The notes below the pieces were generated by a model, which ran no database searches, had not been told where the DNA came from, and saw only the letters and a program-made list of their open reading frames with translations. Shown here one piece after another: positions 7,816 through 16,672 of a stretch of 52,774 nt of DNA. Origin of the DNA: Phocaeicola_A sp045545095. GTDB taxonomy: Bacteria > Bacteroidota > Bacteroidia > Bacteroidales > Bacteroidaceae. The DNA is taken from positions 1-52,774 of the forward strand of contig JAZQAG010000046.1 of assembly GCA_045545095.1 (NCBI GenBank), in the 5' to 3' direction. The position numbers and the translations under genes were made by a program. Numbering within the stretch: position 1 is the first letter of the stretch; each line of letters begins with the position of its first letter.

Positions 7816-8727
7816 ATGAATTTTATTGACTATTACCGCGTGTTGGGTGTGGACAAAGGAGCCACGCAGGACGAGATAAAGAAGGCTTATCGGAAAATGG
7901 CCAGAAAGTATCACCCCGACCTGCACCCCGATGACCCCACGGCGCAGGAGAAATTCCAACAACTGAACGAAGCCAACGAGGTGTTGGGCGACCCCGAACG
8001 GAGACGGAAGTATGACGAATATGGCGAACACTGGAAATATGCCGACCAGATGAAGGCGCAAGGCGGAGCGGACGGACAACCCTTTGGAGGCGGAGGCACC
8101 TATTATGACTATGGGGACATCTTCACGCAGGGAGGATTCAGCGGAAGCGATGCGGAGGGTTTCTCGGACTTCTTCGAACAACTCTTCGGATACCGCAACA
8201 GACAGAAACAGAGGGCCACGGATTACCAGACGGAGCTGGCACTGACACTGGAGGAGGCGGCAAAGACACACCGACGCATCATCGAGGTGGATGGAAAGAA
8301 GTTGAGGATTACCATCCCTGCCGGTATGGCGGACGGACAACGGATAAAACTCAAAGGAAAGGGAGGAAAATCGGCCGATGGAAGTGTGGCGGGCGACCTC
8401 TACATCACCTTCAGGATATTGCCGGACAAGCGGTTTGAAAGGCATGGAGATGACCTGTGGACAACGGTGGAGATTGACCTCTACACCGCCCTGCTGGGGG
8501 GCGAGACGGAGGTGAGGACCATTGACGGAGGGCTGGTGAGGCTGAAGGTGAAGCCCGAAACAATGCCCGATAGCAGGGTGAGGCTGAAAGAAAAGGGGAT
8601 GCCCCTCTATAAGGCTGATGGCCTGAGAGGGGACCTCATCGTGACCTACTCGGTGCAACTGCCCAAAGGGCTGACCGCCAAGCAACGTGCCCTATTGGCA
8701 GAGATGAGGGATGCCGGAGGAAGATGA
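7816..8727 (+). CDS. cbpA: DnaJ-like co-chaperone of CbpA type
   Basis: A 303-residue protein with a J domain at residues 1-70 containing the HPD motif (KYHPDLHPDD) that stimulates DnaK ATPase. A Gly/Phe-rich linker follows (about 85-125: FGGGGTYYDYG, then FSDFFEQLFG). Two C-terminal substrate-binding domains complete it (about 135-300). The cysteine zinc-finger domain of true DnaJ is absent, which defines the CbpA/class II type. I chose the ATG at 7816, which gives the canonical MNFIDYYRVLGV start; upstream codons show no similarity. No cbpM follows: the next gene is convergent and ends two bases away. Confidence 0.92.
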   Translation: MNFIDYYRVLGVDKGATQDEIKKAYRKMARKYHPDLHPDDPTAQEKFQQLNEANEVLGDPERRRKYDEYGEHWKYADQMKAQGGADGQPFGGGGTYYDYGDIFTQGGFSGSDAEGFSDFFEQLFGYRNRQKQRATDYQTELALTLEEAAKTHRRIIEVDGKKLRITIPAGMADGQRIKLKGKGGKSADGSVAGDLYITFRILPDKRFERHGDDLWTTVEIDLYTALLGGETEVRTIDGGLVRLKVKPETMPDSRVRLKEKGMPLYKADGLRGDLIVTYSVQLPKGLTAKQRALLAEMRDAGGR

Positions 8728-8729
8728 CA

Positions 8730-9548
8730 TCAGCCGATGCCGAGGATGAACTTCTCCACCACATGGGCCACCCCATCCTCGTCGTTGGTGAAGGGGGTGA
8801 CATAGTCGGCCGCCTGGCGTACGACCTCCTGAGCATTGAGCATGGCCACTCCAAGGCCGGCATAGCGGATCATGGAGACATCGTTGAAACCGTCGCCACA
8901 AGCTATCACCTCCTCGCGGGTGATGTGGAGCTTGTCCAGCAACACCTCCAAAGAGCGGGCCTTGTCGATGTCCTTGGGCACCAGCTCGAGGAAATAGGGC
9001 TCCGAGCGATAGACTTCGTTGGTGTCTGCCAGGCGGAGACGCATCTCCTCCTCCAGAAGTACCAACTTGTCGGGAGTACCCACAATGAGGCACTTGGGCA
9101 CGGGGAAATCTATAGCCTCGAGAAAATTAGGCACCTGATGTGTCTGCATCACATTGAGGATAGCCTCCTTCTGGACATACTCGTCGTCGGGCGTCTCGGT
9201 GATGACCAGATTGTCGCGGTAGGTGACGATGGCAAAACCGTGGGAGATGGCACACTCGTACATATAGGGCACCACTTCGGGATTGAGCACCTGAGCATAT
9301 ATCACCTCGCGTGTCTGCCAGTCGATAATCTCGCCGCCATTATAGGAAAGGATATAGCCGCCCAGTGTGTCGAGCTCGAGCTCACGGGCAATAGGGACAA
9401 TGCCGTACGTGGGGCGGCCGGAGGCTAACACTATCTTTACACCCATCTCGCGGGCACGGCTGAGCACCGCCTTGGTGTGAGGGGTTATCTGCTTCTTGCT
9501 ATTGGTCAACGTGCCGTCCAAATCCAGCACAATCATCTTGTATTTCAT
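8730..9548 (-). CDS. HAD-superfamily Cof-type phosphatase
   Basis: A 272-residue cytoplasmic hydrolase of the Cof/YidA type that removes phosphate from sugar phosphates or related metabolites; the substrate cannot be read from sequence. HAD motif I is DLDGTLTN near residue 8, motif II is LASGRP near 40, and motif IV is GDGFNDVSMI near 215. A large C2 cap lies between motifs II and IV. I chose the ATG at 9548 (MKYKMIVLDLDG); an in-frame ATG at 9596 adds 16 residues without similarity and would sit in the promoter region. It is convergent with cbpA and divergent from fbp. Confidence 0.9.
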   Translation of the reverse strand: MKYKMIVLDLDGTLTNSKKQITPHTKAVLSRAREMGVKIVLASGRPTYGIVPIARELELDTLGGYILSYNGGEIIDWQTREVIYAQVLNPEVVPYMYECAISHGFAIVTYRDNLVITETPDDEYVQKEAILNVMQTHQVPNFLEAIDFPVPKCLIVGTPDKLVLLEEEMRLRLADTNEVYRSEPYFLELVPKDIDKARSLEVLLDKLHITREEVIACGDGFNDVSMIRYAGLGVAMLNAQEVVRQAADYVTPFTNDEDGVAHVVEKFILGIG

Positions 9549-9675
9549 ACTCAAAAAATATATCAGGGCGCGAAGGTACAAAATAAATTGTTTCATTTTG
9601 GTGAATTTTTATCCAAATTCATGGGTGGTAGTCGGTTTATTTTGTACTTTTGTGCTATCAAAACTGTCTGAAGTA

Positions 9676-11673
9676 ATGAATACATACAAAAATATTACTG
9701 CCGAAGAGATTCAAGAGGATATGCGCTACCTGCAATTGTTGGCGCACAGATACCCCACGATAGCGGATGCCAGCACGGAAATCATCAACCTGCAGGCCAT
9801 CCTGAATCTGCCCAAAGGTACCGAACACTTCCTGGCCGATCTGCATGGGGAGCATGAGGCTTTTGAGCATGTGTTGAGAAATGCGTCGGGATCTGTCAGA
9901 CGAAAGGTGGACGAAATCTTTGGAAACACTCTGAGAGAGTCGGAAAAGAAGGAACTGTGTACCCTCATCTACTACCCCGAACAGAAACTCCAACTGGTGA
10001 AAAGTGTAGAGGATGATCTGGAAGACTGGTATATGACGACACTGAACCAACTGGTGCGTGTCTGTCAGAATGTCTCTTCGAAATATACACGCTCGAAAGT
10101 GCATAAGGCCTTGCCGAGCGAATTTTCGTACATCATCCAGGAGTTGCTTCACGAATCGACCATCGATCCCAACAAGGCAGCATACATCAATGTGATCATC
10201 AGTTCGATTATCGAGACACGCAGGGCTGACGATTTCATCATCGCGCTATGTAACCTGATCCAACAACTGACTATCGACCGCCTGCACATCGTGGGAGACA
10301 TCTTTGACCGAGGGCCGGGAGCTCACATCATCATGGATATCCTGTGCAACTATCACCACTTTGATATCCAATGGGGAAACCATGATATCCTATGGATGGG
10401 AGCCGCCGCGGGAAATGACGCCTGTATGGCCAATGTGTTGCGTATGTGTATGCGCTACGGAAATATGGCAACTCTGGAGGATGGATACGGCATCAACCTG
10501 TTGCCGCTGGCCACCTTTGCCATGGACACGTATGCAGAGGACCCCTGCAAACTGTTCGGCCCCAAGATTGACGAAAATGATGACACGCACAATGCCAAGA
10601 CACGCCGCCTGATGGCGCAGATGCACAAGGCTATCAGCATCATCCAATTCAAACTGGAAGCGGCCATCATAAGCCGGAGACCCGACTTTGATATGGACGA
10701 CAGACGGCTGTTGCATCACATCGATTTCGAACGGGGAGTGTTTGTACTGGATGGTGTGGAGTATGAGATGAATGACACCTTCTTCCCCACGGTGGATCCG
10801 AAAGACCCCTACAAGTTGAGCGCTGAGGAGGAGGAAATCATGCAGAAGATACACCACTCTTTCGTGACCAGTGACAAACTGAAGAAGCACATGCGTTGCC
10901 TGCTGAAGAATGGATGCATGTACACGGTGTGCAACTCGAACCTGCTCTTCCACGCCTCGGTGCCACTGAATGCGGACGGCACGCTGAAGGATGTGCTCAT
11001 CGACGGAAAGTATTACCGCGGAAAAGCCATGCTGGAGAAGGTGGGACGCCTGATACGCTCGGCATTCAACGAAGATACGAAACCAGAGCCGAAACTCTTT
11101 GCCAAAGACTATATGTGGTATCTGTGGTGTGGCAAGGATGCGGCACCTTTCGACAAGGACAAAATGTCAACCTTTGAGCGCTATTTTGTCAAGGACAAAT
11201 CCCTGCACAAGGAGACAAAGGGATACTACTACACACTGCGCAATGACGAGAAGGTGTGTGATATGTTGCTGGATGAATTCGGTGTGGTGGGCAAACACAG
11301 GCACATCATCAACGGACATGTGCCCGTCAAAACCATCCAAGGGGAAAATCCCATCAAGGCAAACGGAAAATTGCTGGTCATCGACGGAGGATTCTCCAAG
11401 GCTTACCAACCGGAGACGGGTATTGCCGGATATACGCTGGTGTACCACTCCAGAGGAATGCAGCTGGTGCAACACGAACCTTTCACCTCCACACAGAAGG
11501 CCATCGAAGAGGGACAGGATATCAAATCGACAACCTTGCTCGTGGAGCTCAGCCAGCAACGTATGATGGTGAGGGATACGGACGAAGGACGCGATCTGGC
11601 CAGACAGATTACTGACCTGAAACGCCTGCTGGTGGCTTACCGACAAGGATTCATCAAAGAACAGGGGAAATAA
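9676..11673 (+). CDS. fbp: Fructose-1,6-bisphosphatase, class III
   Basis: This enzyme hydrolyses fructose 1,6-bisphosphate to fructose 6-phosphate in gluconeogenesis. At 665 residues it is the large class III type shared by Firmicutes and Bacteroidetes, a metallophosphoesterase. Metal-binding motifs GDIFDRGPG (near residue 206) and WGNHD (near 232) are present, and a second histidine cluster appears as INGHVPV near 545. The ATG at 9676 starts the conserved region; the frame is open for 60 codons upstream but those run through the promoter region. TACTTTTG at 9645-9652 fits a -7 box, without a clear -33 element. It is convergent with the his operon across a shared terminator. Confidence 0.95.
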   Translation: MNTYKNITAEEIQEDMRYLQLLAHRYPTIADASTEIINLQAILNLPKGTEHFLADLHGEHEAFEHVLRNASGSVRRKVDEIFGNTLRESEKKELCTLIYYPEQKLQLVKSVEDDLEDWYMTTLNQLVRVCQNVSSKYTRSKVHKALPSEFSYIIQELLHESTIDPNKAAYINVIISSIIETRRADDFIIALCNLIQQLTIDRLHIVGDIFDRGPGAHIIMDILCNYHHFDIQWGNHDILWMGAAAGNDACMANVLRMCMRYGNMATLEDGYGINLLPLATFAMDTYAEDPCKLFGPKIDENDDTHNAKTRRLMAQMHKAISIIQFKLEAAIISRRPDFDMDDRRLLHHIDFERGVFVLDGVEYEMNDTFFPTVDPKDPYKLSAEEEEIMQKIHHSFVTSDKLKKHMRCLLKNGCMYTVCNSNLLFHASVPLNADGTLKDVLIDGKYYRGKAMLEKVGRLIRSAFNEDTKPEPKLFAKDYMWYLWCGKDAAPFDKDKMSTFERYFVKDKSLHKETKGYYYTLRNDEKVCDMLLDEFGVVGKHRHIINGHVPVKTIQGENPIKANGKLLVIDGGFSKAYQPETGIAGYTLVYHSRGMQLVQHEPFTSTQKAIEEGQDIKSTTLLVELSQQRMMVRDTDEGRDLARQITDLKRLLVAYRQGFIKEQGK

Positions 11674-11695
11674 ACCTCGAAAAGATATAAAAAAG

Positions 11696-11740
11696 AATCG
11701 GCCCGCATGAAATCAACAAAGATTCGCATGCGGGCCGATT
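11696..11740. terminator. Bidirectional terminator between fbp and hisC
   Basis: AATCGGCCCGCATG at 11696-11709 pairs with CATGCGGGCCGATT at 11727-11740, a 14-bp GC-rich stem with a 17-base loop. It lies between two convergent genes and can end both transcripts. Confidence 0.85.
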
Positions 11741-11815
11741 TGTCATATATCAAGTAGCAAATGGCTTTTCTTCTTTCTAACGGGATTGAATCACATATTC
11801 TCCCTACCCTCTCTT

Positions 11816-12871
11816 TCAACGATTGAGATACTGGTGCATGGCGGAAAGCAAGGCATCATTCTCCTGAGGAGTGCCTACGGTGATGCGCATACAATTGGTG
11901 CAGAGCTGGATGCGATGGCGGTTGCGCACAATGATACCTTGGGTCAGCAGGTAATCATAGAGCGACTGGGCATCCTTGACACGTACCAGCACAAAGTTGG
12001 CATCCGTGGGGAAGATATGCTCTGTTTCCGGATACTCCAGCAAGGCATTGATGAGACGTGAACGTTCGCTCTTCAACTCCTCCACCCATGCGGCTATCTG
12101 AGGATAATCCGTGAGTATGGCGATGGCCTTCTGCTGGGTCAATATATTCACGTTGTAGGGGTATTTCACCTTATTGAAATAGCTGATAATCTCAGGCGAT
12201 GCAAAGGCCATACCCAATCGGATACCGGCACAAGCCCATGCTTTGGAAAAGGTCTGTAGGACGATGAGATTGGGATAATTGGAAAGCACAGTCAGGTATG
12301 AGGGCTCGTCCATGAAATCTCCGTAAGCCTCGTCGATGACAACTATGCCGTCGAATGAGGTCAGGATTTTCTCTATCTCGGCTCTTGGAAGACAACCGCC
12401 CGTGGGATTGTTGGGAGAGCAAAGGAAGATGGCTTTCGTCTGTCCGTTGGCTTCATGGAGAAGGTCATCGGCCACAAAAGTGAAATTACCCTCCTCGTCT
12501 GTGCGCAATGGGATGGCTCTATAAGACACATTATTGATGTCGGCACAAACCTCGTACATCCCGTATGTAGGGCTCAAACTGATGACATTGTCTATCCCCG
12601 GTTCGCAAAAAATACGGTATATCAGGTCGATGGCCTCGTCACTTCCATTTCCCAAAAAAATGGAGGATTCCCCTACCCCTTTGATTGAAGAGAGAAGTCG
12701 CTTGACGGATGATTGTAAAGGATCAGGATATCGGTTGACAGGAGCGTTGTAGGGATTCTCGTTAGCATCGAGAAACACCGTGGCATCCACTCCTTTGTAC
12801 TCATCGCGTGCCGAGGAGTAAGGCTTCAATTTCTGTATGTTGGGACGTATCAGGTCTTGTAATGATCTCAT
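11816..12871 (-). CDS. hisC: Histidinol-phosphate aminotransferase
   Basis: A 351-residue PLP-dependent class I/II aminotransferase that converts imidazole-acetol phosphate to histidinol phosphate. The N-terminus carries the typical FLDANENPYNAP substrate-loop motif. The PLP-binding lysine is in TFSKAWACAGIRLG near residue 211, and SPNNPTG lies near 150. It is the last gene of hisG-hisD-hisC, 36 bases after hisD. The hisB gene, which I would expect next in Bacteroides, is not present: a terminator follows within 120 bases. Confidence 0.96.
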   Translation of the reverse strand: MRSLQDLIRPNIQKLKPYSSARDEYKGVDATVFLDANENPYNAPVNRYPDPLQSSVKRLLSSIKGVGESSIFLGNGSDEAIDLIYRIFCEPGIDNVISLSPTYGMYEVCADINNVSYRAIPLRTDEEGNFTFVADDLLHEANGQTKAIFLCSPNNPTGGCLPRAEIEKILTSFDGIVVIDEAYGDFMDEPSYLTVLSNYPNLIVLQTFSKAWACAGIRLGMAFASPEIISYFNKVKYPYNVNILTQQKAIAILTDYPQIAAWVEELKSERSRLINALLEYPETEHIFPTDANFVLVRVKDAQSLYDYLLTQGIIVRNRHRIQLCTNCMRITVGTPQENDALLSAMHQYLNR

Positions 12872-12907
12872 GAATTCAAATATGGGTAGTTATTAATGTA
12901 TGTCTGT

Positions 12908-14191
12908 TCAAGAAAGTGTGGCTAACCGCACGGTGACAGCATTCTTGTGGGCATCGAGTTGTTCGGCGGCGGCCATGGTTTCGATGGCAGGGCCGATGAT
13001 TCTGATTCCTTCGGGGGTAATCTCCTGGAAGGTGATCTTGCGGATGAAACTGTCGAGGCTAACTCCGCTATAGGCCTTGGCATAGCCGTTGGTGGGCAGG
13101 GTGTGGTTGGTACCCGAAGCGTAATCACCGGCACTTTCGGGCGAAAGCGACCCGAGGAAGACCGAACCGGCATTGACCACACGGGCGGCTTGAGCCATAT
13201 AGTCGGCCGTCTCGATAATCAGGTGCTCGGGGGCATATTCGTTGGTCATCTCCATGGCTTCGTCCATATCCTTCACCAGTATCAGCTTGCTGTTTTCCAA
13301 GGATCTTGAGGCTATCTCCTTACGGGGAAGGGCGGCCAATTGCTGGCGGACTTCCTCCTCGACGTTTGAAATCAGATGTTCGTCGGTAGTGACGAGGATG
13401 GCTTGGCTGTCCACCCCATGTTCGGCTTGCGACAAGAGGTCGGCCGCAACAAAGGCGGGATTGGCCGTAGCGTCGGCCAAGACCTCCACTTCTGACGGAC
13501 CTGCAGGCATATCGATGGCCACATCGCGCAAGGAGACCTGTTGCTTGGCGGCGGTGACGTATTGGTTGCCAGGGCCAAATATCTTATATACCTTGGGGAC
13601 ACTTTCGGTGCCGTATGCCATAGCGCCAATGGCTTGTACGCCGCCTATCTTGAATATGCGGCTCACACCTGCCACACGGGCGGCACAGAGGATGGCGGGA
13701 TGAATTTTCCCTTCGAGGTTGGGAGGGGTGCAGAGCACTATCTCCCGGCAACCGGCAATGCGAGCTGGGGTGGCCAACATGAGTACGGTGGAGAAAAGCG
13801 GTGCTGTCCCTCCGGGGATGTAGAGGCCCACTTTCTCTATGGCTACGGACTTTTGCCAGCAGGTCACTCCGGGGCGTGTCTCGATACGTTTCCCTTCAAA
13901 GCGTTGTGCGGTATGGAATTTCTCGATGTTGGCATGGGCCAATTCGATGGCGCTTTTAAGCTCGGGAGATACTTGGGCTATGCCCTCTTCCATCTCGTCG
14001 GGGGTGACGGCAAGGGTGTCCAACTGAACTTTGTCGAACTGGGCCTCGTACTCAATGACGGCACGGTCGCCCTCCTGGCGTACGCGATCAAGCACCTGGC
14101 TCACCGTGTCGCGAAGAGCATTGACATTCAGGGTCGGACGCTTGAGCAGTTCGCCCCACGATTCCTTATTCGGATATTTGATGATTTTCAT
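12908..14191 (-). CDS. hisD: Histidinol dehydrogenase
   Basis: A 427-residue zinc enzyme that oxidises histidinol to histidine in two NAD-dependent steps, the last steps of histidine synthesis. Typical motifs are GLYIPGGTAPLFSTVLM (near residue 127), GPGNQYVTAAKQ (near 210), MPAGPSEV and the zinc/catalytic block SQAEHG near 255, and the C-terminal EHLIIET with GDYASGTNHTLPTNG. It is 10 bases after hisG and in the same operon. Confidence 0.97.
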   Translation of the reverse strand: MKIIKYPNKESWGELLKRPTLNVNALRDTVSQVLDRVRQEGDRAVIEYEAQFDKVQLDTLAVTPDEMEEGIAQVSPELKSAIELAHANIEKFHTAQRFEGKRIETRPGVTCWQKSVAIEKVGLYIPGGTAPLFSTVLMLATPARIAGCREIVLCTPPNLEGKIHPAILCAARVAGVSRIFKIGGVQAIGAMAYGTESVPKVYKIFGPGNQYVTAAKQQVSLRDVAIDMPAGPSEVEVLADATANPAFVAADLLSQAEHGVDSQAILVTTDEHLISNVEEEVRQQLAALPRKEIASRSLENSKLILVKDMDEAMEMTNEYAPEHLIIETADYMAQAARVVNAGSVFLGSLSPESAGDYASGTNHTLPTNGYAKAYSGVSLDSFIRKITFQEITPEGIRIIGPAIETMAAAEQLDAHKNAVTVRLATLS

Positions 14192-14201
14192 TGCGACAGT
14201 A

Positions 14202-15053
14202 TTAAAGAATCATTTTTTCGATGGGCAACACCAATATACCTTCTGCGCCGAGGGCTTTCAGCTTGCCGATGATTTCCCAAAAGCGTTTCTGGTCGAGTAC
14301 CGTATGTACCGAACTCCAACCCTCTTGGGCCAAAGGCATCACCGTGGGGCTTTTCATACCCGGAAGCACTTCGATGATTTCTTTCAGCTTTGCGGTCGGT
14401 GCGTTCATCAGGACATATTTCTTGTCCTCGGCCGTCTTTACCGCCTCGATACGGAAAAGGAGTTCGTCGAGCACTTCTCTCTTTTCGGCAGAGAGGGCCT
14501 TGTTGCCAATGAGGAGAGCTTCGGACTTCATGACCACCTCTACTTCGCGCAGGTTGTTGCTGACCAATGTAGAGCCCGAACTGACGATATCAAAAATGGC
14601 ATCGGCCAATCCTATACCGGGGGCAATCTCTACGGAGCCGGTGATGACATGGATGTCTGCCCGGATATTGTTTTCTGACAAGAAGTCCTTCAATATTTCG
14701 GGATAGGAAGTGGCAATCTTCTTCCCTTCAAACCATGAAAGACCAGGATATTCAATTGCCGCAGGTATGGCCAATGAAAGACGGCATTTGCTGAAACCAA
14801 GGCGGCGTACCACTTCGGCGTCTTCCTTGCGCTCCATATATTCATTTTCGCCCACAATACCCAAATCGGCCACTCCACTGGCTACCGATTGGGGGATATC
14901 GTCATCGCGGAGGAAAAGAACCTCGACGGGGAAATTGGGAGATTGTACCAACAACGTTCTTTTAGAAGAACTGAGTTTGATGTCTGATTCGCGCAAGAGC
15001 TCCATAGTCTCCTCGTACAGACGTCCTTTTGATTGTACTGCAATTCTTAGCAT
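14202..15053 (-). CDS. hisG: ATP phosphoribosyltransferase, long form
   Basis: This enzyme catalyses the first, committed step of histidine synthesis, joining ATP and PRPP. At 283 residues it is the long form with a C-terminal ACT-like domain that binds histidine for feedback inhibition, so no HisZ partner is needed. The N-terminus MLRIAVQSKGRL and the PRPP-binding loop DIVSSGSTLVSNNLRE near residue 155-170 are typical. It opens the his operon and is controlled by the leader-peptide attenuator immediately upstream. Confidence 0.96.
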   Translation of the reverse strand: MLRIAVQSKGRLYEETMELLRESDIKLSSSKRTLLVQSPNFPVEVLFLRDDDIPQSVASGVADLGIVGENEYMERKEDAEVVRRLGFSKCRLSLAIPAAIEYPGLSWFEGKKIATSYPEILKDFLSENNIRADIHVITGSVEIAPGIGLADAIFDIVSSGSTLVSNNLREVEVVMKSEALLIGNKALSAEKREVLDELLFRIEAVKTAEDKKYVLMNAPTAKLKEIIEVLPGMKSPTVMPLAQEGWSSVHTVLDQKRFWEIIGKLKALGAEGILVLPIEKMIL

Positions 15054-15102
15054 ATGTTTCTTCTATATGATATATTTTCAACTGATGGACATTTGAGATA
15101 AT

Positions 15103-15135
15103 AAAAAAGGAAGCTTTCTGTTCGGTAAAGCTTCC
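15103..15135 (-). terminator. Attenuator terminator of the his operon
   Basis: On the minus strand GGAAGCTTT (15127-15135) and AAAGCTTCC (15109-15117) form a 9-bp stem with a 9-base loop, followed at once by six T residues. This is a standard intrinsic terminator. It lies between the His-rich leader peptide and hisG. Its left arm and loop (AGCTTTACCGA, plus positions 15122-15132) can instead pair with TCGGTAGGCT at 15179-15188, at the end of the leader coding region, with one bulged base. This gives an antiterminator. Confidence 0.88.
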
Positions 15136-15176
15136 TTTCTTTATTTATGATGCTACACACTGTGGCATACACTCAT

Positions 15177-15242
15177 TCAGCCTACCGATTTTTTCGACAG
15201 AAATAGATGATGATGGCGGTGATGTGTATTAGTTACTATCAT
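15177..15242 (-). CDS. hisL: His operon leader peptide (attenuation)
   Basis: A 21-codon frame from ATG at 15242 to TGA at 15177, coding for MIVTNT-HHRHHH-LFLSKKSVG. Five of six consecutive codons in the middle are His, far above chance. It begins about 50 bases after a perfect promoter and ends about 40 bases before the attenuator hairpin. When charged tRNA-His is scarce, a ribosome would stall on the His codons. The last codons of the leader would then be free to pair with the left arm of the terminator, allowing hisGDC transcription. The design matches enteric hisL, but the sequence is unrelated outside the His run. Confidence 0.88.
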   Translation of the reverse strand: MIVTNTHHRHHHLFLSKKSVG

Positions 15243-15293
15243 ATTATGTATGTCCAAATTCGTTCAAATGGGTTAATTCTTTAATTGATGGTG

Positions 15294-15325
15294 CAAAAAT
15301 ATATTATTTGATTGATAAATGCAAA
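15294..15325 (-). promoter_or_regulatory. Promoter of the his operon
   Basis: The minus strand carries TTTG (15322-15325), 20 bases, TATTTTTG (15294-15301), a perfect Bacteroidales promoter. The start would be about 45 bases before the leader peptide ATG. Confidence 0.8.
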
Positions 15326-15492
15326 CATTTTGAAAGGGAAAGTGTTATTTTTATTTCTTTTTGCATATTATATGCTTCGTAATTGCAACTTTTTCCCTTA
15401 AAAGAGGCTTAATTTCATTTGTAAGAAGTAATCACATAAATAATATATGACGTTCTATTTTTTTTCATTTCCGTTTCTTTCAATAACGGAAT
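15326..15492. other. AT-rich spacer, nothing recognised
   Basis: A strongly AT-rich stretch between the his promoter and the thioesterase stop. No frame, strong hairpin or repeat was seen. Confidence 0.5.
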
Positions 15493-15969
15493 TTACTCCT
15501 CTACCTCACAAGATTCGAATCCCATTTCAGTTCGCGCTTTTTCAGGCGAGAATGTGAAATAGGTGCATTTTGTTTGAGAACAAAGTTGCCCCTCTTTATT
15601 GAATATGGCTGCTTCTACGACAATGATATTCCTTCGTTGTTCGACAATGCGTGCCTCGATATCAATATATTCGTCATTGGTGGATATCGGACGCTTGTAG
15701 GTTGTCTCCATTTTGGATGTCACTCCTGCCCGTTGTAACTTGCGCATGACGGCCCATGCACATATCTCATCCATCAACACGGCTTGGATGCCTCCGTGGA
15801 GAGTATCTATCCATCCTTGATATTCGGGGCTGGGCTTCCAACGGCTTACAACCTTATCGTCCACTTCGTGAAAAACCATTTTTACTCCGAAAGGGTTGTT
15901 CGGAGCACATCCAAAACAATAGTACCCTTCTTTCCCTAACCAAGGATTGATGATGCGTTTACCTTCCAT
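15493..15969 (-). CDS. PaaI-type hotdog-fold thioesterase
   Basis: A 158-residue single-domain hotdog protein. The family motif DTLHGGIQAVLMDEICAWA (near residue 55-75) holds the conserved HGG and Asp/Glu of the PaaI/YigI acyl-CoA thioesterases. The N-terminal CFGCAPNNPFGVKM is the other characteristic segment. It probably hydrolyses an acyl-CoA; the chain type is not evident. It lies 24 bases after the TRIC channel gene and is probably the last gene of the rarA transcript. Confidence 0.85.
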   Translation of the reverse strand: MEGKRIINPWLGKEGYYCFGCAPNNPFGVKMVFHEVDDKVVSRWKPSPEYQGWIDTLHGGIQAVLMDEICAWAVMRKLQRAGVTSKMETTYKRPISTNDEYIDIEARIVEQRRNIIVVEAAIFNKEGQLCSQTKCTYFTFSPEKARTEMGFESCEVEE

Positions 15970-15993
15970 TACTAATTATAATTTAATGTAAAA

Positions 15994-16623
15994 TTATTGT
16001 TTGTTATCTTCTTCTCCATGCAATATCGGTAGGCAAAGATGATACTTGACTGCCAATATGCGTACTATAAAGACACTACAGCCTGTAATACATTCATTGA
16101 TGATGACATCCACTCCAAAGTGATTACATATGCCATAACACAAACCTCCTATGATACAGGCCAAGGCATAGATTTCCTTGCGGAATATAAGTGGGATTTC
16201 ATTGATAAACACATCTCTGAAAACACCTCCTGCTGCACCAGTGATGGTTCCCATGACGATGGCTACCCACAATGGAAATCCTAAATCTAATGTCTTCTCT
16301 ACTCCAACAACAGTGAAAAGTGCCAGACCTATGGTGTCAAATATGAAGAATGTGACTTGCTGGTTGATAATTCGTTTGCCGAAAATGATAACCCATAACA
16401 AGGCAATACCTGAACATATCAAGTACATGGGATTTGTCATCCATATGGGAGTGACTCCCAGCATCAAATCGCGAAGAGTTCCTCCACCAATGGCCGTTAC
16501 AACCCCTACTACATAGGCTCCAAACAAATCAAAGTTTTTGGCTGAAGCCAAACGTATGCCACTGATGGCAAATGCGAATGTTCCGATAAAATCGAAAATC
16601 TCCATAAAACTAGGTAGTTCCAT
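15994..16623 (-). CDS. TRIC-type (UPF0126/YicG) membrane channel
   Basis: A 209-residue integral membrane protein with about seven hydrophobic segments arranged as two repeats of the UPF0126 domain, each carrying the family glycine motif (AIGGGTLRDLMLG near residue 44 and GAAGGVFRDVFIN near 130). Bacterial members are trimeric intracellular cation channel homologues; the physiological ion is unclear. The frame is open to 16776, but that would overlap the upstream dehydrogenase by about 100 bases, so the ATG at 16623 (MELPSFMEIFDFIG) is preferred. A second ATG at 16605 is also possible. Confidence 0.88.
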   Translation of the reverse strand: MELPSFMEIFDFIGTFAFAISGIRLASAKNFDLFGAYVVGVVTAIGGGTLRDLMLGVTPIWMTNPMYLICSGIALLWVIIFGKRIINQQVTFFIFDTIGLALFTVVGVEKTLDLGFPLWVAIVMGTITGAAGGVFRDVFINEIPLIFRKEIYALACIIGGLCYGICNHFGVDVIINECITGCSVFIVRILAVKYHLCLPILHGEEDNKQ

Positions 16624-16672
16624 AGTGCTCTGATATATTTTGTTTATGGTTGAGATAGCATATAAGAATCCT

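Noticed and set aside
9496..9675. Sixty extra N-terminal codons of fbp
   Set aside because: They lie across the divergent promoter region, and similarity to class III enzymes begins at the ATG at 9676.
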